A stretch of 64,000 nucleotides of DNA from a bacterium (GTDB taxonomy: Bacteria; Chloroflexota; Anaerolineae; Caldilineales; Caldilineaceae): contig WGMT01000020.1 in assembly GCA_016124945.1 (NCBI GenBank), positions 1 to 64,000 of the forward strand. The letters run 5' to 3'. The position numbers and the translations under genes were made by a program. Positions 54,179 through 62,539 of the stretch are shown piece by piece; position 1 is the stretch's first letter, and every line of letters starts with the position of its first letter. The notes beneath the pieces are model-generated. The model saw only the letters and a program-made list of their open reading frames with translations. It was not told where the DNA came from and made no database searches.

Positions 54179-54340
54179 TTTGTAGCTGTTCAGCCCTGGC
54201 TGAACAGCTACAAATGATTTTGCTCATGAGCACTCATTAACAGCGGTTGAAACCGCCGTCTGATACGAGAAACACGATAAATCGTGTTCCAGAACCGGCT
54301 GAAGCCGGTTTCCCGTTTCAGACGCCGAATTCATTCGGCG
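54179..54340. repeat. Cluster of five short perfect hairpins
   Basis: A 17-bp hairpin (54179-54195/54198-54214, 2-nt loop) is followed by four tight hairpins: 54243-54248/54251-54256, 54271-54278/54281-54288, 54293-54300/54303-54310 and 54323-54330/54333-54340, each with a 2-nt loop. Segments gtctgatacgagaaac (54258-54273) and gtttcccgtttcagac (54308-54323) can pair imperfectly around the middle two, giving a branched fold. Non-coding. Confidence 0.75.
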
Positions 54341-54490
54341 GGCGTCATTGCCAGATTAATTTCTAAATGTTCAAGATGCGACGGGGAAAGCGCGCCAGTA
54401 GTATCCTGGGTAGATCAAAGCAACGGAGCAGGGGGACGAGCAAGCAGGATGGTCAATGTCTCTGCCCGCTCCTTACCTGACATTTCACTA

Positions 54491-54500
54491 TGTATAATGC
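54491..54500 (+). promoter_or_regulatory. Candidate -10 box upstream of the first NACHT gene
   Basis: TGTATAATGC at 54491-54500 contains a consensus TATAAT in an AT-rich patch (taattata follows) but no good -35 at standard spacing. If used, the NACHT mRNA would have a ~230-nt leader carrying the hairpin at 54575-54642. Confidence 0.35.
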
Positions 54501-54574
54501 TAATTATACCAATAAAACTGTATCCGAAGGGAAGGAGCGAAGCCAAGGGAATGCAAATGTCTCTGCGGAGAAGG

Positions 54575-54642
54575 ACAGTGCCTGGCACGGGTCGGAAACA
54601 TTCGACATGACGAAGCACTCGCTGACCCGTGCCAGGCACTGT
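54575..54642. repeat. REP-like hairpin, cagtgcctggcacggg family, copy 2
   Basis: Arms acagtgcctggcacgggtc (54575-54593) and complement (54624-54642) are perfect; loop 30 nt. It lies 97 bp upstream of the NACHT gene start. Confidence 0.85.
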
Positions 54643-54738
54643 AGTTCACCGTCGCGCGTTGGCAAAACGCGCCGCATACGCTAAGCTTGATACACCTCGA
54701 TGCCGTGAACCCTTCGCTCATCTTCAGGACAATCTTCT

Positions 54739-57700
54739 ATGGACCTGCAAAGTTGGAAAGAACGCATTCGTGAACGTGTCTCTGCTTCCGCCGCCTGGTT
54801 TGGCCGCGCCACGCCCGGCATGACCTATGGTGCCCTGTCGACGGCGTCGCTGATGCCGCTGATTGCTGCTGCCGGAAGTGGTGACTATGCGACATTCGTG
54901 ACGCTTGCCGGTGTGGTCGGCGGTGTCGGCGGCAACCTCATCGCCAACCAGATCCAGAAGTGGCGCGACAAAGACGAAGCCCAGCTTGCCGCCGAACTGG
55001 GGCAACTGGCCGAGTCGAAACCCGAATGGCGCGACGCCCTGGACACCCTAATCCTGGAACTAGAGACACCGCGCATCGTCCAGGCCATCCTCGGCGAAGC
55101 AGAATGGGACCGCTTTCAGCGCCTGCTCCGCGACGAACTGGCACAGCTTGGCAACGCCGACAAGTACGCCCATGTCTTTACAGCAACCGTATCAGGCTCC
55201 GGCGCAGTTGCCCAAAACGGCGGCGTCGCAGCCGGTGCCGGTGGCGTGGCCGTCCGCGGCAAGGTCGAAGGCGGCATCCACATAACCCACAACTACGGCA
55301 AGGACGCAGAAAAAGCGACCGTTGACGAGAACAGCCTGCACACAGCCTACCTCAACCGCATCTACCGCCAGGCCCAGGCCCTCTCCCTCAGCGGCGTCGA
55401 TCCCCGCGTCGCCAGCGAGGCCGATACCCGCCTGGAACTGAGTGCCGTCTATACCGGCATGTTGACCCAACAAACCGAAGGGCGAGATGATCTGCAGTCC
55501 ACATTAGAAACTCGCCAAAACCCCAAGCACATCTCTGCCGTGGAACAGATCAACCGCCACCAACACCTTGTCCTATTGGGCGATCCAGGCAGTGGCAAGA
55601 GCACCTTTGTCGACTTCGTCGCCCTCTGCCTCGCCGGCGAAGCGCTAGGAGAGAGCGCGGCCAATCTGGCCCGCCTCACTGAGCCGCTGCCGCGCAAGGG
55701 CGATCAATCCGACGAACAAGAGGAAAAACCGCAGCCCCAGCGCTGGGAACACGGCGCACTCTTGCCCGTGCGTGTCGTGCTGCGCGATTTTGCCGCCACA
55801 GGGCTACCCCCCATCGGCAAAGATGCCACTGCCGAAGACCTCTGGCGCTTCATCGCAAGCGACATCCAGGCTGCGCTGCCCGAGTACAGCCCAATCCTGC
55901 GCACAAAACTACGCACAGACGGCGGCATCATTCTCCTCGATGGTCTGGACGAAGTACCCGCCGCCGACACCCGCCGCACACAGATCAAGCAGGCCGTCGA
56001 AGACTTCGCCGCCGTCTTTCACCGCTGCCGCATCCTGGTCACCAGCCGCACCTACGCCTATCAGCAACAGGACTGGCGCTTGCAGGGCTTTGCCGACACC
56101 TATCTCGCCCCCTTTACACCAGCCCAGATTGCTCGTTTCATCGAACGCTGGTACACCCACGTCGGCCAACTGCGCCACATGGACGCCGCCGATGTTCAGG
56201 GTCGCGCTGCGCTGCTCAAGAACGCCATCGAACACAGCCGTCGCTTGCAGGAACTGGCAGAACGTCCACTCTTGTTAACCCTCATGGCCAGCCTACATGC
56301 CTGGCGCGGCGGCAGCCTGCCCGAAAAGCGCGAAGAACTCTACCGCGACGCCGTAGACCTGCTACTGGATTGGTGGGAAAGCCAGCGCGTCAAACGCCGG
56401 GCCGATGGCTCGACCCTCTTGATCCAACCCAGCCTGGCCGAATTCCTCAAGATCGACCGCGACAAGATGCGCTCCCTGCTCAACCGGCTTGCCTTCGACG
56501 CCCACAGCAGCCAACCTGCCCTGGTCGGCACCGCCGACATCCCCGAATCTGCGCTCGTCGCCGGGCTGACCACACTCAGCCACAGCCCCGACATTCGCCA
56601 CATGCGCCTTGTCGAATACCTGCGCGACCGCAGCGGCCTCCTCATCCCTCGCGGCGTAGGCGTCTATACCTTCCCACACCGCACCTTTCAAGAGTATCTG
56701 GCCGCCTGCCATCTCACCGATTTCGACTACCCCGACTCAGTCGCCGACCTGGCCAGAAAGGACCCCAACCGCTGGCGCGAGGTGGCGCTCCTCGCCGGGG
56801 CCAAAGCCGCCGGCGGCGCGTCCGTCGCCATCTGGAATCTGGTAGAAGCGCTCTGCGACCAAAGCCCAACCAACTGCGCCTACACCGACGCCCACTGTTG
56901 GGGCGCGCTGCTGGCCGGTCAGGCGCTGGTAGAAAGCGCCAACTTGAACAACGTCAGCGAACGCAACCAGCGCAAGCTGAACATAGTGAAACAGGGATTG
57001 CTACACGTGATGCGCAGCAGCCTGCCCGCCATTGAACGCGCCGCCGCCGGTCGGTCGCTGGCAAAATTGGGCGATCCGCGCGTTGAGGTGCTCGATCCCA
57101 CGGCTATCCAGTTCTGTCCTATACCTGCCGGGCCATTCTGGATGGGCGAGGGCAAAGAAGAACATCTATCCAAGAGCGTCGATTACGACTTCCAGATTTC
57201 CCGCTACCCCATTACCGTTGCGCAGTTTCAAGCCTTTGTAAATGACGGCGGCTATACATATCGACCTTATTGGAAAGAAGCGGAAGCGCACGGCATCTGG
57301 AAAGCAGGAAAAGTGAAGGGAAGATGGGATAATGCGCCTCGCAACTGTCCTGAACGATACGGCGAGCCATTTTATCTACCCAGTCACCCTACAGTGGGGG
57401 TCAGCTGGTATGAGGCACTGGCCTTTACACGCTGGCTCACGGAAAAGCTTCAAGCCGCTGGACGTCTTATACCCAACCAAGTGGTGATGTTGCCCAGCGA
57501 AGCCGAATGGGAAAAAGCGGCACGCGGCGGCGACAGGCGCATCTACCAGTCTGATCCGGAATGTGCGAATTGTGATGCGACGGGCATCGGCTTCACCAAC
57601 GCTGTTGGTTGCTTTCCAGACGGCGTCACCAAATACAAGACGGAGGAAATGGGCGGCAATGTTTGGGAGTGGACGCGTAGCCTGGATGCCGAATGCCCCT

Positions 57701-57903
57701 ATTCGTCCGATGATGCCGAACGACAGAGACGAGAAGATCTGTCTGTACAAGAAAGGGAGCGGGTGTTGCGTGGGGGATCATTCTTGGGCCCTGAAGACGA
57801 AACGCTACCATCATTCCGCTTCATGGAACGTCCCTACTATACGTCCGACGATACCGGGTTTCGAGTGGTAGTGGTAGCACTGCCATTTACCTCTGGTCTC
57901 TGA
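54739..57903 (+). CDS. NACHT NTPase with C-terminal SUMF1/FGE-fold domain (NLR-like), copy 1
   Basis: 1054 aa. Residues ~28-72 contain two hydrophobic segments (possible membrane hairpin), then a helical region. Residues 149-182 form a Gly/Ala-rich module (SGSGAVAQNGGVAAGAGGVA) shared with the caspase at 62540 and the second NACHT protein. NACHT domain: Walker A GDPGSGKST (281-289), Walker B IILLDGLDEVP (397-407), sensor RILVTSRTY (431-439). After a helical middle (~560-780) the SUMF1 domain (~784-1048) has PAGPFWMGEG, YPITVAQFQAFV, LPSEAEWEKAARGG, GGNVWEWTRS and RVLRGGSF...GFRVVVV. The catalytic cysteine pair of formylglycine-generating enzymes is absent, so it probably serves for ligand binding. 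Likely an antiphage or self/non-self conflict sensor; function not proven. Confidence 0.88.
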   Translation: MDLQSWKERIRERVSASAAWFGRATPGMTYGALSTASLMPLIAAAGSGDYATFVTLAGVVGGVGGNLIANQIQKWRDKDEAQLAAELGQLAESKPEWRDALDTLILELETPRIVQAILGEAEWDRFQRLLRDELAQLGNADKYAHVFTATVSGSGAVAQNGGVAAGAGGVAVRGKVEGGIHITHNYGKDAEKATVDENSLHTAYLNRIYRQAQALSLSGVDPRVASEADTRLELSAVYTGMLTQQTEGRDDLQSTLETRQNPKHISAVEQINRHQHLVLLGDPGSGKSTFVDFVALCLAGEALGESAANLARLTEPLPRKGDQSDEQEEKPQPQRWEHGALLPVRVVLRDFAATGLPPIGKDATAEDLWRFIASDIQAALPEYSPILRTKLRTDGGIILLDGLDEVPAADTRRTQIKQAVEDFAAVFHRCRILVTSRTYAYQQQDWRLQGFADTYLAPFTPAQIARFIERWYTHVGQLRHMDAADVQGRAALLKNAIEHSRRLQELAERPLLLTLMASLHAWRGGSLPEKREELYRDAVDLLLDWWESQRVKRRADGSTLLIQPSLAEFLKIDRDKMRSLLNRLAFDAHSSQPALVGTADIPESALVAGLTTLSHSPDIRHMRLVEYLRDRSGLLIPRGVGVYTFPHRTFQEYLAACHLTDFDYPDSVADLARKDPNRWREVALLAGAKAAGGASVAIWNLVEALCDQSPTNCAYTDAHCWGALLAGQALVESANLNNVSERNQRKLNIVKQGLLHVMRSSLPAIERAAAGRSLAKLGDPRVEVLDPTAIQFCPIPAGPFWMGEGKEEHLSKSVDYDFQISRYPITVAQFQAFVNDGGYTYRPYWKEAEAHGIWKAGKVKGRWDNAPRNCPERYGEPFYLPSHPTVGVSWYEALAFTRWLTEKLQAAGRLIPNQVVMLPSEAEWEKAARGGDRRIYQSDPECANCDATGIGFTNAVGCFPDGVTKYKTEEMGGNVWEWTRSLDAECPYSSDDAERQRREDLSVQERERVLRGGSFLGPEDETLPSFRFMERPYYTSDDTGFRVVVVALPFTSGL

Positions 57904-57946
57904 ACTCTGAACTCTCTGACCTCTGAACTCTCTGACCTCTGAGGAG

Positions 57947-58265
57947 GCCCTCACCCCCAGCCCCTCTCCCAGTCGTTGAGCAAGTTGTGTGGACGTTTCG
58001 ACGCAGATGGATGAAAATGTTGTTCGCTTCGATGTATGTGTGTGGGAGAGGGGAGCCAGAGACAATCGATCGCTTGCATTGGGAACCACTTCGGCAGATA
58101 TAGACTGTGGTCGACATTGACGTTGCCAATGAACCGTCGCCTTGTCAACGCTCTGGCTCCCCTCTCCCACCCAGATACGACAGCGGCGAAATCTATGCTA
58201 TCCTTCCATTTTGTTAGATCACACCATCATCTCAACGCAGTGGGAGAGGGGTTGGGGGTGAGGGC
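57947..58265. mobile_element. ~320-bp inverted-repeat element, copy A
   Basis: Outer terminal repeats ccctcacccccagcccctct (from 57949) and gagaggggttgggggtgagg (to 58263) and inner inverted repeats (gggagaggggagccagag at 58044-58061 against ctctggctcccctctccc at 58151-58168) give a nested palindrome. Copies C and D share the inner sequence acgttgccaatgaaccgtc or close variants. Short open frames inside look spurious. It directly follows the first NACHT gene and its tctgaacctctgac-type repeats. Confidence 0.75.
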
Positions 58266-58479
58266 GTCTCCCAGTCCGTCAAGGGTGCTGTTTTGACATT
58301 TGAATGTGAAACAACGGCGATGACACTCACTTTGATGAATGTGGGTGTGAGAGGGGAGACGTAGACGATCGGTGTGTCAACGTTCTGGCTCCCCTCTCCC
58401 ACCCAGATACGAAAGCAGCGAAATCTATGCTATCCTTTCGCTTTGTTAGATCACACCATCATCTCAACGCAGTGGAAGA
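58266..58479. mobile_element. Partial inverted-repeat element, copy B
   Basis: It has the inner pair (gtgagaggggagacg, ctggctcccctctcccac) and the right-hand body (gcgaaatctatgctatcc ... cacaccatcatctcaacgca), but lacks the left terminal repeat and about 80 bp of the centre. Wedged between copies A and C, it looks like a deletion derivative. Confidence 0.65.
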
Positions 58480-58800
58480 GGCCCTCACCCCCGGCCCCTC
58501 TCCCAGTTCGTCAAGAGTGCTGTCTGGACATTTGAATGTGAATTAACGGCGATGACACTCACTTCGATGAATGTGGGTGGGAGAGGGGAGACGTAGACGA
58601 TCGGTTGTTTGTATTGGGAACGACAGCGTTCAACATAGACAATGGTCAACATCAACGTTGCCAATGAACCGTCATCGTGTCAACGATCTGGCTCCCCTCT
58701 CCCACCTGGATACAGTGGAGACAGAATCAATGCCATCCATTCGCTTTCCAAGACGACGTCATCATCTTACCGCTGTGGGAGAGGGGCTGGGGGTGAGGGC
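58480..58800. mobile_element. ~320-bp inverted-repeat element, copy C
   Basis: Full-length: ccctcacccccggcccctct (from 58482) to gagaggggctgggggtgagg (ending 58798), with the inner inverted repeats. It ends 30 bp before the DUF559 start codon, so it supplies the leader of that gene. Confidence 0.75.
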
Positions 58801-58830
58801 CTTCTCCCACCCCCTAAGGAACCACCAACC

Positions 58831-59193
58831 ATGCCGCCCAAACGCATCCGCGACCTATCACAACCGGTCCAGCAGCGAGCGCGCAGCCTCCGCCAGGAAA
58901 TGACGCCTGCCGAAACGCGCCTGTGGCAACATCTGCGCAACCGCAACCTCGCCGGCCTCAAGTTCCGACGCCAGCAGCCGCTAGGACCCTTCATCGCAGA
59001 CTTCTACTGTGCCGAACATCGCCTGATCGTCGAACTCGACGGCGCTGTCCATGATCAACAACAGGAACGCGACGCCGCCAGGACCGACTACCTCCATCAG
59101 CACGGATACCGTGTGCTTCGTTTCCGCAACGAAGCAGTGATGGTAAACTTGGAGAGCGTCCTTGCCGCCATCCGAGACGCTTGTGATGTGTAG
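58831..59193 (+). CDS. DUF559 (Vsr-like) endonuclease-fold protein
   Basis: 120 aa. The family core is complete: MTPAETRLWQHLRNRNLAGLKFRRQQPLGPFIADFYCAEHRLIVELDGAVHDQQQERDAARTDYLHQHGYRVLRFRNEAV. Conserved FIADFYC...LIVELDG gives the restriction-endonuclease-like metal site (Asp, Glu, Asp), and Asp/Arg residues follow. Related to very-short-patch repair nucleases; its DNA target is unknown. The ATG has taagga upstream. It sits between a ~320-bp inverted-repeat element (copy C, 30 bp away) and the second NACHT gene (56 bp downstream). Confidence 0.9.
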   Translation: MPPKRIRDLSQPVQQRARSLRQEMTPAETRLWQHLRNRNLAGLKFRRQQPLGPFIADFYCAEHRLIVELDGAVHDQQQERDAARTDYLHQHGYRVLRFRNEAVMVNLESVLAAIRDACDV

Positions 59194-59249
59194 GCGCAAA
59201 GCAGTCTTTAAGAACATCCAATTTGTGACACCCACGAGGAGTCTGCGTA

Positions 59250-62060
59250 ATGGGTAAATGGTTGCGCTTGGGTTCTGTTGTAGCGCTCCTGATCGCATTG
59301 GCACTGACCACGCGCTGGTGGTTTCCCCCGCTACTCTCCTTTGTGGGCGCCAACACCGACGTCATCCAAGGCTTGGCGGACCTGGTGCAGATTGCACTTT
59401 GGATCATTGCCGGTGCTGCGCTGCTATTTGGTGCATGGCGACAACGCCAAACGCCACTCGCTACAGGCCAACCTTCCCGCTCCTATTCCGCCACCGCCGA
59501 CGATGAAAGTGTGATTGCCCAAAACAAGGGCGTAGCCGCCCGCCAGATCGCAGTCGGCGGCAACGTCGAGGGTGACGTAATCCTCATCGCCGATCCCAAC
59601 GACCTCTGGCAATACATCCGCCGCAAACCACCAGCCGAAGACCTGCGCCGCGCCACCGAGACCTACCTGCGCCATCTCGTCGACCGTTACCGTTACCTCG
59701 ACTTTCGCGGCATGGGCATTTCGGATCGGGTTTCGTTGCGTCTGCCACTGGACGAGATGTACGTCCCGCTCAAAGCGCGCATCGAACTGCCCGAAGGCGA
59801 AACCTGGGCGCGCCAACTGCGGTTGGGTGGGCGCACGCCGACAGAAGAAGAGGCTGAAGCCATGGGACAACGGCTCAGCGAGCCGCGTCCACTGCTCGAA
59901 CTCCTTACTCAGAACGACGGCCTCATCGTGTTGGGCGATCCCGGCGCGGGCAAGACCACCTTCCTCAAGTACTTGACCCTCCTCCTGGCATCGGGCAAAA
60001 CCGGCCAAACACAATTAACGCCCAGGCTCCCCATCCTCATCTCGTTATCAGCCTACGCCAATGCCCTGGCCGACAAAGACATTCCACTGGACAGATTCAT
60101 CGCCGGCTATTTCCGCGATCGCGGTATCGATCTGCCCCTCAACGCCATGCTAGAAGAAGCATTGGCCCAGGGTGGCGCGCTCTTGCTCCTGGATGGCCTC
60201 GACGAAGTCAAGGACCAATCACAGCGCCGCCTGGTGGTGGAACGGGTGGTGGACTTCTTCACCGTACAAAGGCGCAAAGGCAACAAATTCATCCTCACCA
60301 GCCGCATTGTGGGTTACCGAGAAGTGCGCCCCACGGTGGACGGGCTGTCCGAATGCACAATTGTCGATTTCGGCGACGAAGAGATCACCCTCTTTGTTGA
60401 CAAGTGGACGACGGCCATCGAAAACGCGGCTCGCGGCAGCACCCAGGTGGCCGTGCTGGAAGCCGAACGTGAACGCACGGAACTCCTCTATGCCGTGCGT
60501 CATAACCCCGGCGTGCGCGATCTCGCCACCAATCCCCTGCTGCTCACCATCCTGGCCCTAATGAAGCGTCAGGGTGTGGCGCTACCTGAGCGGCGGGTGG
60601 AACTCTATCAAAAATATGTGGACACGCTCCTGCGCCACTGGTTGCTGGCGCGCAGCCTGGATCGCCCAGCCGCGCCTCACCTTGATCTGGTAGAAACGCT
60701 GCGCATCCTGGCCCCGCTAGCGCTGTGGATGCATGAAACCAGCCCCGGCGTCGGTCTGGTCAAGCAGGGCGATCTCGAACGGCGTTTGACCGCGATCTAC
60801 GCAGAACGAAACGATCCCGATCCGGAGCGATCTGCACGTCAATTCCTCACCGATGTGCGCGAACACGCCGGCCTGCTGCTCGAACGCGGACCGCGTGAGT
60901 ACGGCTTCATTCACCTCACCTTCCAGGAGTATCTGGCCGCTGTGGCCATCGCCCAGCAAGGACAGCGCAGCGTCGATCCCATTGTCGACACCCTGTCTGC
61001 ACACATTGGCGATCAGACCTGGCACGAGGTCAGCCTGCTTACCGTGGGTTACCTGGGCATCGTGCAGCAACGCGACGAAGTCGCCGGCGATGTCGTCAGT
61101 GCATTGATCCAGCAACCGAAAGGTAAACCGGGCGAGGCCATCATCCTGGCTGGTGAAGCCGTGTTGGATGCCTGGCCGGGCGGCGTAACGCGTACCTGCC
61201 GCCAGACAGCCGTAAACGCGTTGCTGACCACCCTGCGTGATGATACCCATGTCTCGCCAATTCTGCGCGCCAAAGCCGGTGACGTGTTGGGCAACCTGGG
61301 CGATCCACGCTTCCGCGCCGACTTCCACCACCTGCCCGATGATCCAATGCTTGGCTTCATCGAAATCCCGGCAGGGCCGTTTAAGATGGGCGAAAGTAGC
61401 GAAACCCACGAACTGACCCTCCCGACATTCCACATCGCCCGCTACCCGGTCACGGTTGCGCAATTCCGCGCCTACGTTGACGCCACCGGCATACAACCCG
61501 AACGAGCGGAATCCCTGCGCGATCCGGCCAACCGGCCTGTGCGCTATGTTACCTGGCATGAGGCAGTCCGCTACTGTGGATGGCTGACCGATACGCTGCG
61601 GTCGTCTGAGAAAACGCCGCCGGAACTGCGCAAACTGCTGGATCACGGCTGCAACATCACCCTACCCAGCGAGGCTGAGTGGGAAAAAGCGGGACGGGGG
61701 TCGGATAGCCGTCGCTATCCCTGGGGTGACGACATTAACGCCAATTTCGTAAACTACGATGATACAAAAATCGGCGACACAAGTGCGGTCGGCTGTTTTC
61801 CTGGTGGGGCCAGTCCTTATGGCATCGAAGAGATGAGTGGCAATGTCTGGGAGTGGACGCGTAGCCTCCGTGAGAAGTACCCTTACCCTGCGGATGAACG
61901 AGATAGGCAAAAACGCGAATCTCTGAAGGGAGACGGGGCGCGTGTGTTGCGTGGGGGTGCGTTCAGCTACAATGGCAACGTCGTGCGTTGTGCCTCCCGC
62001 TCCAGGATCCATCCGTACTACAGGGGCAACGATATCGGGTTTCGAGTGGTGTTAGTGTAG
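59250..62060 (+). CDS. NACHT NTPase with C-terminal SUMF1/FGE-fold domain (NLR-like), copy 2
   Basis: 936 aa. Two N-terminal transmembrane helices (~7-31 and ~43-62) anchor it in the membrane. Residues 81-113 carry a shortened version of the shared Gly/Ala module (ESVIAQNKGVAARQIAVGG). A NACHT-associated region (YLDFRGMGISDRVSLRLPLDEM, ~149-170) precedes Walker A GDPGAGKTT (229-237), Walker B ALLLLDGLDEV (310-320) and KFILTSRIVGY. A helical region follows, then SUMF1 (~699-935): PAGPFKMGESSE, YPVTVAQFRAYV, LPSEAEWEKAGRG, SGNVWEWTRS, RVLRGGAF...GFRVVLV. The Cys pair of true formylglycine-generating enzymes is not conserved. Its 3' end is near-identical to that of the first NACHT gene, including beyond the stop. 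Confidence 0.88.
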   Translation: MGKWLRLGSVVALLIALALTTRWWFPPLLSFVGANTDVIQGLADLVQIALWIIAGAALLFGAWRQRQTPLATGQPSRSYSATADDESVIAQNKGVAARQIAVGGNVEGDVILIADPNDLWQYIRRKPPAEDLRRATETYLRHLVDRYRYLDFRGMGISDRVSLRLPLDEMYVPLKARIELPEGETWARQLRLGGRTPTEEEAEAMGQRLSEPRPLLELLTQNDGLIVLGDPGAGKTTFLKYLTLLLASGKTGQTQLTPRLPILISLSAYANALADKDIPLDRFIAGYFRDRGIDLPLNAMLEEALAQGGALLLLDGLDEVKDQSQRRLVVERVVDFFTVQRRKGNKFILTSRIVGYREVRPTVDGLSECTIVDFGDEEITLFVDKWTTAIENAARGSTQVAVLEAERERTELLYAVRHNPGVRDLATNPLLLTILALMKRQGVALPERRVELYQKYVDTLLRHWLLARSLDRPAAPHLDLVETLRILAPLALWMHETSPGVGLVKQGDLERRLTAIYAERNDPDPERSARQFLTDVREHAGLLLERGPREYGFIHLTFQEYLAAVAIAQQGQRSVDPIVDTLSAHIGDQTWHEVSLLTVGYLGIVQQRDEVAGDVVSALIQQPKGKPGEAIILAGEAVLDAWPGGVTRTCRQTAVNALLTTLRDDTHVSPILRAKAGDVLGNLGDPRFRADFHHLPDDPMLGFIEIPAGPFKMGESSETHELTLPTFHIARYPVTVAQFRAYVDATGIQPERAESLRDPANRPVRYVTWHEAVRYCGWLTDTLRSSEKTPPELRKLLDHGCNITLPSEAEWEKAGRGSDSRRYPWGDDINANFVNYDDTKIGDTSAVGCFPGGASPYGIEEMSGNVWEWTRSLREKYPYPADERDRQKRESLKGDGARVLRGGAFSYNGNVVRCASRSRIHPYYRGNDIGFRVVLV

Positions 62061-62126
62061 TCCCCATTCACCTCTGCCCTCTGTTGTCTCTGAACTCTGC
62101 TGCTCTGACATCTGTCCTCTGGGGGG

Positions 62127-62179
62127 TGTGGGGGCGGCCCCCACGCCTCTGCCATCGCCGAAGGCGATCCGATTTTTTT
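62127..62179 (+). terminator. Terminator hairpins after the second NACHT gene
   Basis: A GC-rich palindrome gtgggggcggcccccac (62128-62144) is followed by atcgcc-gaa-ggcgat (62154-62168), then ccgattttttt. The second hairpin with its T-run is a good rho-independent terminator. Confidence 0.7.
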
Positions 62180-62189
62180 GAAAAATGGA

Positions 62190-62511
62190 GGCCCTCACCC
62201 CCAACCCCTCTCCCAGTCCGTTGAGTGAGTTGGGCGCGCTTTCGGTGCGGTATGAACGACGATATTGTCCGCTTCGGTAGGTGTGGGTGGGAGAGGGGAG
62301 TCGGAGACAATCGATCGCTTGCATTGGAAACCGCCGCCGTTGACAAAGACTGTGATCGACATCGTAGTTGCGACTGAAGCGTCGCCTCGTCGACGATCTG
62401 GCTCCCCTCTCCCACCCAGATACGACAGCCGCGAAATCTATGCTATCCATCCGTTTCGCTAGATCACACCATCCTATCAACGCAGTGGGAGAGGGGCTGG
62501 GGGTGAGGGCC
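62190..62511. mobile_element. ~320-bp inverted-repeat element, copy D
   Basis: Full-length: ccctcacccccaacccctct (from 62192) to gagaggggctgggggtgagg (ending 62509). The inner pair (gtgggagaggggagtcgg, ctggctcccctctcccac) and body gcgaaatctatgctatcc match copies A and B. It ends 28 bp before the caspase start codon, the same spacing as copy C to DUF559. Confidence 0.75.
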
Positions 62512-62539
62512 TATCTCCTCAAACATAAGGAGAACCCTC

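Noticed and set aside
53874-54738. A diversity-generating retroelement or retron reverse transcriptase near the NACHT genes
   Set aside because: No reverse-transcriptase motif was seen on either strand anywhere in the window; the gap holds only repeats.
58036-58800. Several open frames of 60-110 codons within the inverted-repeat elements
   Set aside because: They run through palindromic DNA, occur on both strands alike and are not conserved between copies.
57091-62060. SUMF1 domains as active formylglycine-generating enzymes or ergothioneine synthases
   Set aside because: The catalytic cysteine pair expected after the GGS(F/W) motif is missing in both proteins, and no sulfatase gene is nearby.
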